Assembly (NCBI RefSeq): GCF_007860095.1
Contig: NZ_SJPT01000010.1
Location: forward strand, 1 to 64,000
Length of the DNA stretch: 64,000 nt
DNA from: Novipirellula galeiformis
GTDB taxonomy: Bacteria; Planctomycetota; Planctomycetia; Pirellulales; Pirellulaceae
Direction of reading: 5' to 3'
Part shown: positions 56,319 to 63,934 of the stretch, piece after piece
How the letters are laid out: every line of letters begins with the position of its first letter
Numbering within the stretch: the stretch's first letter is position 1
Translations under genes and position numbers: made by a program
Notes under the pieces: generated by a model
Seen by the model: the letters and a program-made list of their open reading frames with translations, nothing else
Databases searched by the model: none
What the model was told of the DNA's origin: nothing

Positions 56319-56834
56319 ATGGATACCAAGCAGGCTGTAAACACTCACATTCGTTGGATGATTCGTCGCGATATGCCGGCGGTCCTCGGCATTGAAAACA
56401 AAAGCTTTGAGTTCGCCTGGACCGAAGACGACTTCATCCGCTGCCTTCGCCAACGCAATTGCATTGGCATGGTCGCCGAACTGGACGAGCAAGTCGTGGG
56501 GTTCATGATCTACGAACTCCATAAAAATCGACTGCACGTTCTGAACTTCGCCGTTCATCCCGAGGGTCGTCGCAAAGGGGTTGGACACGCCATGCTCGGC
56601 AAATTGCTCGGCAAACTTTCGCACGAACGCCGTAACCGAATCATGTTGGAAGTGCGTGAAACCAACCTCGAAGCACAATTGTTTTTCAAATCGGTTGGCT
56701 TCAAAGCGATCTCGGTACTTCGCGACTTCTACGAAGACACCGTCGAAGACGCCTACTTGATGCAGTTTCGCTATCAAGCCTCCGTCGAAGAACTCTCTCA
56801 GCCACACAACCGCATTTCGCGAATGGCTGGCTAA
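56319..56834 (+). CDS. rimI: GNAT acetyltransferase RimI (ribosomal protein S18 N-alpha-acetyltransferase-like)
   Basis: A 171-residue acetyltransferase. The ATG at 56319 follows GGAAAGGAG with proper spacing. IRRDMPAVLGIENKSFEFAW is the RimI N-terminus, FAVHPEGRRKGVGHAMLGKL is the acetyl-CoA loop, and IMLEVRETNLEAQLFFKSVG the C-terminal motif. RimI acetylates the N-terminus of S18 and sometimes other proteins. The C-terminal tail after EDAYLMQF is longer than in E. coli. A strong terminator follows. Confidence 0.87.
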   Translation: MDTKQAVNTHIRWMIRRDMPAVLGIENKSFEFAWTEDDFIRCLRQRNCIGMVAELDEQVVGFMIYELHKNRLHVLNFAVHPEGRRKGVGHAMLGKLLGKLSHERRNRIMLEVRETNLEAQLFFKSVGFKAISVLRDFYEDTVEDAYLMQFRYQASVEELSQPHNRISRMAG

Positions 56835-56890
56835 CCGTCACGTTTCAGCGCACCGCTGGATCACGCTGGGATCGAACAAACGGTAATCCA

Positions 56891-56922
56891 AACGCACCTC
56901 TCTTCTGGGAGGTGCGTTTTTT
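56891..56922 (+). terminator. Rho-independent terminator after rimI
   Basis: aacgcacctc pairs with gaggtgcgtt around tcttctgg, followed by a T run. It lies 56 bases after the rimI stop. Confidence 0.92.
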
Positions 56923-56932
56923 CCAAGGGCAT

Positions 56933-57014
56933 CCCCCCCCCCGAAGCCTACGCATTCGGACCGCCACTTCAGGCAGTCACGAATCATGAGCGCCAACGAG
57001 CCCCCCCCCCCCCC
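56933..57014. repeat. Two long poly-C tracts
   Basis: A run of 10 C at 56933-56942 and one of 14 C at 57001-57014, in the gap between the rimI terminator and the 3' end of the SDR gene. Confidence 0.9.
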
Positions 57015-57135
57015 ACGATCGAAGACGACGGGCAAGGGCGTGATTCGCTTGATGCAGCTACGTCGCCAGACGGTGGAGCGTGATTCTGGCGAACGCAGCG
57101 ACCTCTTGAATTCCACGTCATTTGTCAAATGCCGG

Positions 57136-57933
57136 TTAAACCGCTTTGGCGGCCTCATCGACACGGTACATTTCACCGAACGGCAACTGAATACCGCCGT
57201 CAATCGTGATCGTACTGCCGGTAATGTACTGGCTCGCCGGATCACATAAAAAGACGACGCCACGCCCGATCTCCTCCGGTTCGCCAAGCCGCCCCATGGG
57301 CAACTTGCTAGCCTGTTCTGCGAGAGTTTCCTCGCTAAAGAACTTGCGTTCGCCCGGCGTATTGGTCCAGCCCGGATGAATAATATTGCAACGAATGTTG
57401 TACTGAGCCAATTCGCAAGCGGCCGTTCGCGCCATTTGGTCGTTGGCCGCCTTGGACATGTTGTAGGCCATCGCACCGGGCATCGCCAAATGAGCGTGCG
57501 GGCTGCTAATGACGATTAAATTGCCCCCGTTGCCTGCGTCCACCAACTTCTGCGCCCCGCGGCGGATCAGATAAAACGCCCCCCACATGCTGATGTCGAC
57601 CGTTTTACGAAACTCGTCCATGTCGGACGCCAACATCGTATGCCGATCGCTATAGGCTGCGTTACTGACCACGATATCCAAACCGCCGAGCATCTCGTTG
57701 GCTTGATCGACCAAAGCTTCGGTCTCTTGCTGGGACGCTAAATCCGCGGCAACCTTGAATGCGCGGACACCGAGCGATTGGCATTCCGAGACGACTTCGT
57801 CAGCTTCCTCGGGATGGCTGCGGTAATTAATCACCACATCGGCGCCGGCCTTGGCTAGTTGCAGAGCAATCCCTCGCCCAATCCCTCGTGAAGCGCCGCT
57901 TACCACGGCCCGCTTACCCTTCAATGTGCTCAT
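57136..57933 (-). CDS. Short-chain dehydrogenase/reductase
   Basis: A 265-residue SDR starting MSTLKGKRAVVSGASRGIGR, where SGASRGIG binds NAD(P). VSNAAY is the NNAG-type motif, VISSPHAH has the catalytic Ser region and MAYNMSKAAND the YxxxK site. IRCNIIHPGWTNTPGE and YITGSTITIDGG are C-terminal motifs of the glucose-dehydrogenase-like SDR group. It is divergent from the microcompartment regulator, so it may be part of the same sugar pathway, but substrate cannot be told from sequence. The frame extends upstream to 58002 without a better start. Confidence 0.9.
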   Translation of the reverse strand: MSTLKGKRAVVSGASRGIGRGIALQLAKAGADVVINYRSHPEEADEVVSECQSLGVRAFKVAADLASQQETEALVDQANEMLGGLDIVVSNAAYSDRHTMLASDMDEFRKTVDISMWGAFYLIRRGAQKLVDAGNGGNLIVISSPHAHLAMPGAMAYNMSKAANDQMARTAACELAQYNIRCNIIHPGWTNTPGERKFFSEETLAEQASKLPMGRLGEPEEIGRGVVFLCDPASQYITGSTITIDGGIQLPFGEMYRVDEAAKAV

Positions 57934-58312
57934 CTTTGCTCGTTTGTGTGGGTCAGATTTGTTTCGATAATCACGTCTCGCCAATGCGGCGGGGTTTCTC
58001 ATCGGGGTCCATTGCGTTCACGTGCCCCGCCGAATTCGTCACTATCGGTTCCTTTGGTTTCGTCACATAGCCTACCCCGACCCGAGAACGAGATCGACTC
58101 CCATAACACTTCACCCGGCCCCCTCATCCCACGCCACTTGACTCTTTTTCCACGCCGATGCATTCGCCCCAAAACCGGCATCCAACGCATTTACTTTGCA
58201 AATTTTCTTTCAGAACGTCTCCCAGGTGATTGATTTCTGCCAACCATGATAGAAAACTATCACGTGTCGTAAGTTACGCAACTTAGGAAGACTCAGTGGT
58301 AAGGATCGCCAA
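57934..58312. other. Divergent regulatory region of the SDR gene and microcompartment operon
   Basis: About 379 bases. Holds the two 16-bp palindromes at 58247-58285; otherwise no gene or terminator. Confidence 0.7.
58247..58285. promoter_or_regulatory. Paired palindromes: candidate operators for the DeoR regulator
   Basis: tgatagaaaactatca (58247-58262) and taagttacgcaactta (58270-58285) are both perfect 6-4-6 inverted repeats with centres 23 bases apart, about two helical turns. They lie 28-66 bases before the deoR start and upstream of the divergent SDR gene, a classical place for an autoregulatory operator. DeoR-type regulators often bind paired sites. The two have different arms, so they may bind different proteins. 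Confidence 0.55.
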
Positions 58313-59134
58313 GTGACCACCAAATCGCGACGAGGCCGTCTCCGCGAGTTGATTCAGACCCGCGGCTTCGCGGCACTGGGTGAACTCGCCGAAATGCTCG
58401 AGGTGAGCGAATCGACGATCCGGCGAGATTTGGAAGCGCTTGAAATGGCGGGCGATGCACGGCGAACGCACGGAGGTGTGTTTTGGACGGGCAAACCCGA
58501 GACGATGCGAGTGTTTGGCAACCGGCGGGACACGATGTGGCCAGCCAAAAGCGCAATCGGCTTGAGGGCCGCCGAGTTGATTGACGACCACGACACGATT
58601 TTGCTTGACGGAGGCAGTACGACTTACGAGTTGGCGCGGCATTTAGTGAAACGACCGCTCCAAGTGGTAACAAATAGTTTGCCGGTGGCTCATTTGCTTT
58701 CCTCGAGTGAGTCGATTGATTTGATCATGATTGGGGGCTGCGTTCGAGGGCGAACGGCCGTAGCGATTGGCCCGATGGCCGACTCGATGCTGCACACGCT
58801 GAACGTGGGAAAGGCGTTTTTGTCGGTCGCTGGCATTAACGAACGCGGATATTTCAATAGCGACATGATGCTAGTGGAAAGCGAAAAGGCGATGATTGCC
58901 GCCGCAGACCAAACCATTATCGTGACTGACAGCAGCAAGTTCGGAAAAGTGAGTCTGAGCCGATTATGCGGCTTAAACGAGGTAAACGCGGTGGTCACGG
59001 ACACAGGAATTGACTCGCAATGGAAAGAACGCTTGGAAACGGCCGGAGTCGGACTAATCTTGGCAGATCCATTGAGTGGGATTCAGCGAAGCGATGGCTC
59101 CCTGGGCAGCGATGGCTCCCTGGGCGAGGACTAA
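58313..59134 (+). CDS. DeoR-family transcriptional regulator of the microcompartment operon
   Basis: A 273-residue regulator. The winged helix is at the N-terminus (GELAEMLEVSESTIRRDLEA, then MAGDARRTHGGV). The C-terminal sugar-phosphate-binding DeoRC domain shows LDGGSTTYELARHL, TNSLPVAHLL, MIGGCVRG and VTDSSKFGKVSLSRL. It begins with GTG, eight bases after AAGGA. It is followed on the same strand by pduL and shell genes, the usual PVM-compartment order, so it probably responds to a fucose or rhamnose intermediate. The last residues contain a perfect repeat SDGSLGSDGSLG caused by an 18-bp duplication. Confidence 0.9.
   Translation: MTTKSRRGRLRELIQTRGFAALGELAEMLEVSESTIRRDLEALEMAGDARRTHGGVFWTGKPETMRVFGNRRDTMWPAKSAIGLRAAELIDDHDTILLDGGSTTYELARHLVKRPLQVVTNSLPVAHLLSSSESIDLIMIGGCVRGRTAVAIGPMADSMLHTLNVGKAFLSVAGINERGYFNSDMMLVESEKAMIAAADQTIIVTDSSKFGKVSLSRLCGLNEVNAVVTDTGIDSQWKERLETAGVGLILADPLSGIQRSDGSLGSDGSLGED
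59090..59125. repeat. 18-bp tandem duplication inside the 3' end of deoR
   Basis: agcgatggctccctgggc repeated twice (59090-59107 and 59108-59125), encoding two SDGSLG units at the C-terminus of the regulator. Confidence 0.95.
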
Positions 59135-59210
59135 TGCCTTGCGATGCGATAACCGATGCCGCCGCCAGGGGTGACATTGTGCCAACAAGACAAGAAAGCA
59201 AAACACAGCA

Positions 59211-60002
59211 ATGACGCAAACCATCGATCGCAACCGTATCGAACAACTTGTCCGCAGCGCCGTGATGGCCTCGACGGCCAATGGCTCTCTCGACCTTGCC
59301 GCCCTCAATGCCGCCGCGGTCAATGGCAACTCGGCTGCGAAGCCCGTGTCGCGTTCGTCGTCAGGCGTGATGCCGAAGCATCCTCCAGGATGGGTTAATG
59401 GCAAACCGAATTTGCGAGTCAGCATCTCGGCGCGGCACGTTCATTTGACCGACGAGCATGTTGAGATTCTGTTTGGTGCGGGAAGCGTCCTCGAGCCTGA
59501 CAAGGATCTCTATCAAGACGGCTTCTACGCGGCCAAGCAAACGGTGATGGTCGTGGGCCCTCGCCGGCGGATGCTTCCGAGCGTGCGTGTGCTTGGTCCA
59601 ACGCGTCCCTTTAGCCAAGTCGAATTGGCGCTGACGGACTCCATCTCGTTGGGCATCAACGCTCCGGTTCGCCACAGTGGCCAGATCGAAGGCACGCCGG
59701 GGTGCGTGCTGGTCGGACCGGCTGGAACGGTCCAACTCGACCAAGGAGTGATCCGCGCGGCGCGTCACGTCCACATGAATTTTGCCGACGCGGAGCACTT
59801 CGGTGTGAAGAACGGCGACATCATGCAATTAAAAATCAAGAGCGATGGCTGCAGTGTTGTGTTTGAAGATGTTTTGGTGCGAGCCGATGAAGCTGCGAAG
59901 CTTGAAGTTCACATCGACACCGACGAAGGCAACGCGTGCAATCTCGAAGCGGCAAGCGAAGTGTTGCTTCGCAAAGATGATTGTGCGTGCAAGTCGCATT
60001 AG
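59211..60002 (+). CDS. pduL: Phosphotransacylase PduL
   Basis: A 263-residue enzyme converting acyl-CoA and phosphate to acyl-phosphate and CoA inside the compartment. The N-terminus ([17 protein letters not shown]) has the amphipathic pattern of an encapsulation peptide, followed by an Ala/Ser linker to about residue 60. The two PduL His-containing halves are clear: [20 protein letters not shown] and [19 protein letters not shown], with [10 protein letters not shown] between. These His bind zinc. It is the first enzyme after deoR. C-terminal Cys residues (DDCACKSH) are a local feature. Confidence 0.95.
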   Translation: MTQTIDRNRIEQLVRSAVMASTANGSLDLAALNAAAVNGNSAAKPVSRSSSGVMPKHPPGWVNGKPNLRVSISARHVHLTDEHVEILFGAGSVLEPDKDLYQDGFYAAKQTVMVVGPRRRMLPSVRVLGPTRPFSQVELALTDSISLGINAPVRHSGQIEGTPGCVLVGPAGTVQLDQGVIRAARHVHMNFADAEHFGVKNGDIMQLKIKSDGCSVVFEDVLVRADEAAKLEVHIDTDEGNACNLEAASEVLLRKDDCACKSH

Positions 60003-60096
60003 ACTCGCACCGCAACGCTAGGGCCCGCAACCTCCCGACCGATTGAATCCTTACAAAAACATCCGTTAGTTCCTCTCCTTCTAAGGTAATACTCCT

Positions 60097-60393
60097 ATGG
60101 CAAAAGTTAGCGAAGCGCTCGGCATGATCGAGACGAAGGGCTTCATCGCTCTTCTCGAAGCATCCGACGCAATGATGAAGGCCGCCAACGTTCAGTTCCT
60201 CGGCTGGGACAAAGTCGGCAGCGGTTTGGTCAGCGCGTTCGTGACCGGTGATGTTGCTGCTGTGAAAGCGGCGACCGACGCCGGAGCAGCGGCTGCGGGC
60301 CGAATTGGCGAAGTCGTCAGCGTTCAAGTCATCCCGCGTCCGCATGATGACCTCGGCAAGATCCTGAAGGTTTCCGGTCCGGCTAAGAAGTAG
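60097..60393 (+). CDS. BMC-H hexameric microcompartment shell protein, copy 1
   Basis: A 98-residue shell protein of the PduA/PduJ type: [40 protein letters not shown] and VIPRPHDDL. Six copies form a hexamer; the KVGSGL loop lines the central pore, giving a Ser-lined opening like PduA. The C-terminal tail ([12 protein letters not shown]) is basic. It is the first of two BMC-H genes, 77 bases before the second, which suggests a mixed shell. Confidence 0.97.
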   Translation: MAKVSEALGMIETKGFIALLEASDAMMKAANVQFLGWDKVGSGLVSAFVTGDVAAVKAATDAGAAAAGRIGEVVSVQVIPRPHDDLGKILKVSGPAKK

Positions 60394-60470
60394 TGAACGC
60401 TTCAGCCGCCGCAGGCACAGGTTCTCCGGCCCCCTCCCCCCCAATCCCATCCAAATAAAGAAAACGAAAC

Positions 60471-60740
60471 ATGAACGATGCAATCGGTTTGATTGAAACC
60501 AAAGGTTTATTGGCACTGATCGAAGCCACCGACGCAATGGCGAAGGCTGCAAACGTGGCAATCGTAAAACGCGTTGACATCGGCGGTGCTTATGTCACAA
60601 CCGTCGTCAGCGGAGACGTAGGCAGCGTCCGTGCCGCGGTCGAAGCGGGTGCAAACGCAGCCGCCCAGGTCGGCGAATTGGTCGGCAGCCACATCATCCC
60701 TCGTCCTGCCGAAGGCTTGGCGTCGGCTTTTTTGTCTTAG
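60471..60740 (+). CDS. BMC-H hexameric microcompartment shell protein, copy 2
   Basis: An 89-residue shell protein: NDAIGLIETKGLLALIEATD, VDIGGAYVTTVVSGDVGSVR and HIIPRPAEGL. The pore loop reads DIGGAY, lacking the Ser of copy 1, so the opening is likely lined by Gly and backbone groups and may select other substrates. The acidic IEATD helix and shorter tail also differ from copy 1. It is followed by the acetate-kinase-like gene after 35 bases. Confidence 0.97.
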   Translation: MNDAIGLIETKGLLALIEATDAMAKAANVAIVKRVDIGGAYVTTVVSGDVGSVRAAVEAGANAAAQVGELVGSHIIPRPAEGLASAFLS

Positions 60741-60775
60741 AGTCTGAGCCAACCTCAGACACACAATCGGCATCG

Positions 60776-62023
60776 ATGGACGTTCTATCGATGCAGCGAA
60801 TGGAATCCGTGCCTCCTACCCACGATGAGCCTGCCGTGCTAGTTCTCGTAGCCAACCTTGGTTCGACCAGCTTTAAGTATCGTTTATACGATATGAGTAA
60901 CGAGCGTTGTTTAGCGCGCGGTGCGGTGGAACGCATTGGGGATGCGGAAAGCCGATGCATGGTTTCGATCGGAGATTGGGCAGACGAGCGAATCATGTCG
61001 GTGCCCGATCACGGTGTCGCCGTCGAAGCTTGCTTGGACCAATTAACGGACCCCGAGCACGGTGTCCTAAAGGATGCGTCCGAGGTAGCGGCGATTGGCT
61101 TTAAAGCCGTTCATGGCGGTCGTTTATCGGGAGTCTTCCGCGTCACCGCGGAGGTACTCGAAGCGATGGCGGAAATGAACGCGGCCGCCCCCGCCCACAA
61201 CCCGCCTTACATCGCCGCGATGAAAGCGATGCAGCAGCGGTTTGCCGATTTGCCCTTGGTGGCGGCATTCGAGACCGATTTTCATCAATCGATCCCGGCG
61301 GCCAGAAAGGAATACGCCATTCCTCGCGATTGGGCCAACGAATTTCACATTCGTAAATGGGGTTTCCATGGTGCCAGTCATCGCTATATCGCCACCCGAA
61401 CGGCCGAGTTGCTCGGTCGCGACGACGCTCGCGTGATCTCCTGTCACTTGGGCGGCAGCAGTTCGCTAACGGCGATTCATCATGGAAAAAGTGTGATGAC
61501 GACGATGGGCATGACGCCTCAAACGGGATTGCCGCAAAACAACCGAGTGGGTGACTTTGACCCCTTCGCGTTGCCCTTGATCATCGAGCGAACCGGCTTG
61601 ACGCTCGCACAAACGCTGACTCGCTTAGCTAGTGAAGGTGGGCTGCTAGGGCTCAGCGGCCGCAGTGGCGACATCCGCGATGTGGAACAAGCCGCGGAGC
61701 AGGGAGACGCCGGATCCCAATTGGCATTGGATGTCTTTGTCGAGGAGATTCGTCGGCATCTCGGCGGCATGTTGGTGGCTCTCGGTGGCGCCGACGCGAT
61801 CGTTTTTGCCGGAGGCATTGGCGAGAACGATGCGATGATTCGCGGCCGCGTGTGTGCGGGACTCGAAGAGTTTGGCATCGTCGCTGACTCGGCCGCCAAC
61901 GAATCGCTCAAAGGCGAAACGACGTTCCATGCCCCTTCAAGTCGCACCGCACTGTGGGTGATTCCCACTAACGAAGAGATCATCGTGGCTCGCCAAACGG
62001 TATCCGCATTGCACCCCGCGTAA
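60776..62023 (+). CDS. ackA: Acetate/propionate kinase-like protein of the microcompartment locus
   Basis: A 415-residue ASKHA-fold kinase. VANLGSTSFKYRLYD is the phosphate-1 loop, AAPAHNPPYI and GFHGASHRYIA the conserved His segments, MGMTPQTGLPQNNRVGD holds the Arg, and VFAGGIGEND the C-terminal Glu. Changes from normal AckA are visible: the Arg of the HRVVHGG motif is Lys here (GFKAVHGG), VFDTAFH reads FETDFH, and GNGAS reads GGSSS. In PVM compartments the kinase turns acyl-phosphate into acid and ATP. The changes may shift substrate from acetate to lactate-derived or propionyl phosphate. No encapsulation peptide is visible. Confidence 0.88.
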   Translation: MDVLSMQRMESVPPTHDEPAVLVLVANLGSTSFKYRLYDMSNERCLARGAVERIGDAESRCMVSIGDWADERIMSVPDHGVAVEACLDQLTDPEHGVLKDASEVAAIGFKAVHGGRLSGVFRVTAEVLEAMAEMNAAAPAHNPPYIAAMKAMQQRFADLPLVAAFETDFHQSIPAARKEYAIPRDWANEFHIRKWGFHGASHRYIATRTAELLGRDDARVISCHLGGSSSLTAIHHGKSVMTTMGMTPQTGLPQNNRVGDFDPFALPLIIERTGLTLAQTLTRLASEGGLLGLSGRSGDIRDVEQAAEQGDAGSQLALDVFVEEIRRHLGGMLVALGGADAIVFAGGIGENDAMIRGRVCAGLEEFGIVADSAANESLKGETTFHAPSSRTALWVIPTNEEIIVARQTVSALHPA

Positions 62024-62046
62024 GCAAACAGGAACTCCCCACAAAT

Positions 62047-62358
62047 ATGTTTATCGCGAAAGTAATCGGATCGGTCGTCAGCACCCAAAAGGTGAGCACG
62101 ATGACGGGCCATAAATTGTTGGTCGTCGAGCCTTACCGGCTCGAGGGCGAAAAGCGTGAGTCGCTGGTGACAACCGGGCGAACGTTCATTTCCGTCGATA
62201 CGATCGGAGCGGGCGAAGGTGACTTTGTTTTGATCGTGCAAGGCAGCAGCGCACGATTGATGCCAGAGACAAACCCCCTTCCGATTGACGCCTGCATCAT
62301 TGGCATCGTTGACACGGTCCACATTGACAAACAAAGCGTTTACGACCGAGACAAGTAG
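62047..62358 (+). CDS. BMC-P pentameric microcompartment vertex protein (EutN/CcmL family)
   Basis: A 103-residue vertex protein: MFIAKVIGSVVSTQKVSTMT, GHKLLVVEPY, VSVDTIGAGEGDFVLIVQGS-like strand and IIGIVDTVHID. Five copies cap the vertices of the shell. The ATG follows ackA by 23 bases. PVM loci normally encode several BMC-P proteins; a second begins at 63935 and is cut by the window edge. Confidence 0.95.
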   Translation: MFIAKVIGSVVSTQKVSTMTGHKLLVVEPYRLEGEKRESLVTTGRTFISVDTIGAGEGDFVLIVQGSSARLMPETNPLPIDACIIGIVDTVHIDKQSVYDRDK

Positions 62359-62420
62359 CGACGCGTTCGCGACCCATCTCGCCCCCGAACCCAACGCAGA
62401 TCCCACGAGAAATCTAAACG

Positions 62421-63848
62421 ATGAAATTCGACGAAAACCTGATCCGCAATGTCGTCGCCCAAGTCTTAGCCGAAGTGGGACCGATGCCCGCCGCTACCCG
62501 CTCTTCAAGCAAGTCGACCGGGGGCCAACATGGCATTTTCTACGATGCGAACTCCGCCGTCACAGCGGCACGAGCCGCATTTGAGCAACTGCGTGAGCGT
62601 TCCATCGAAGATCGCAAGAAAATCATCAGCATCATCCGTCGCATCTCGATCGAGCAGTGCGAAGAGCTCGGTTTGATGGAAATGGATGAGACCGGGATCG
62701 GGCGTCCCGAGCACAAGATCGAGAAGCTGAAGACCCTCGGTGAACTTTCACCGGGCGTCGAGTTCTTAGAAACCAAGTGCTTCAGCGGTGACCACGGCTT
62801 GGCCATCATCGAGCGGGCGCCGTTTGGGGTGATCGGTGCCATCACTCCGGTCACCCACAGCTTGCCAACGATCACCGGCAACGCGGTCAGCATGCTGGCC
62901 GGCGGCAACACCGTCGTGGTCAATCCGCATCCGTCGGGCAAACGGGTCGCAGCCGAAGGGGTGCGACGTTTCAATGAAGCGATCTCCCGTGAGATGGGCA
63001 TCGACAACCTGATCTGTGTGATCGCCGAACCGACGTTGGAAAGCGCCAACGAGTTGTTCACCCATCGTGACGTTAAATTGATCTGCGTGACGGGCGGCCC
63101 CGCGGTCGGACGCGCGGCACTGAACAGCGGCAAACGTGCGATCGTCGCCGGCCCGGGTAATCCACCGGTCGTGGTCGACGAGACTGCCGATCTTGACAAC
63201 GCCGCTCGCTGCATCATCCAAGGAGCTGCTTACGACAACAACTTGCTGTGCATCGCGGAAAAGGAAGTGTTCGTCGTCGACAGCGTTTTTGACAAGATGA
63301 TGGACGCCATGCGACGCGCCGGTGCGGTCCAGCTCAACCGCGAACAAATCGCTCGCTTGACCAGCAAAGCGATCGTCAAGGTTGGCGATGACCAACACGA
63401 AGCCGCCTGTAAAGATTTCATCGGCCGCGACGCAAGCGTCTTGGCCGAGGCCGCCGGTGTCTCGGTTCCGCAGGGCACCGAACTTGTCTTTGGCGAAACC
63501 GACGAGCACCACCCCTTCGTCAGCGTCGAGCAAATGATGCCCTTTCTTCCCTTTGTGCGTGCTCGCGACGTCGACCACGCCATCGCGATGGCGAAGAAGT
63601 ACGAGCACGGATTCCGTCACACCGCGATGATTCATTCACGCAACGTCCACAACATGACCAAGATGGGGCGTGAATTAGACACCACGTTGTACGTCAAAAA
63701 TGGTCCTTGCATGGCCTCGCTTGGACTTGGCGGCGAAGGCTACTTGTCCTTCTCGATCGCTGGCCCCACCGGCGAAGGCGTCACATCGCCAACGACGTTC
63801 ACTCGTGAGCGTCGTTGCAGCATGATCGATGAACTGCGTGTGGTGTAA
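62421..63848 (+). CDS. pduP: CoA-acylating aldehyde dehydrogenase (PduP-like)
   Basis: A 475-residue enzyme oxidising aldehyde with CoA and NAD to acyl-CoA in the compartment core. The N-terminal FDENLIRNVVAQVLAEVG is an amphipathic encapsulation-peptide-like helix, followed by a Ser-rich linker. Motifs are AITPVTHSLPTITGNAVSML, VTGGPAVGRAALNSGKRAIV, GPGNPPVVVDETADLDNAAR and AAYDNNLLCIAEKEVFVVD, whose Cys near 277 is catalytic. C-terminal GEGYLSFSIAGPTGEGVTSP matches PduP. In PVM compartments the aldehyde is lactaldehyde made by fuculose/rhamnulose-phosphate aldolase, which is not in this window. Confidence 0.95.
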   Translation: MKFDENLIRNVVAQVLAEVGPMPAATRSSSKSTGGQHGIFYDANSAVTAARAAFEQLRERSIEDRKKIISIIRRISIEQCEELGLMEMDETGIGRPEHKIEKLKTLGELSPGVEFLETKCFSGDHGLAIIERAPFGVIGAITPVTHSLPTITGNAVSMLAGGNTVVVNPHPSGKRVAAEGVRRFNEAISREMGIDNLICVIAEPTLESANELFTHRDVKLICVTGGPAVGRAALNSGKRAIVAGPGNPPVVVDETADLDNAARCIIQGAAYDNNLLCIAEKEVFVVDSVFDKMMDAMRRAGAVQLNREQIARLTSKAIVKVGDDQHEAACKDFIGRDASVLAEAAGVSVPQGTELVFGETDEHHPFVSVEQMMPFLPFVRARDVDHAIAMAKKYEHGFRHTAMIHSRNVHNMTKMGRELDTTLYVKNGPCMASLGLGGEGYLSFSIAGPTGEGVTSPTTFTRERRCSMIDELRVV

Positions 63849-63866
63849 CCCGCATTGTTTCATCAA

Positions 63867-63893
63867 CGAAGACGACCACCGTCGTCGTCTTCG
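63867..63893. other. 10-bp hairpin between pduP and the second BMC-P gene
   Basis: cgaagacgac (63867-63876) pairs with gtcgtcttcg (63884-63893). No T run follows. It may stabilise or attenuate the transcript before the next shell gene. Confidence 0.6.
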
Positions 63894-63934
63894 CAATCCT
63901 CGACCGTCATCACCTCCGCAAAAATCCTTCGTCA

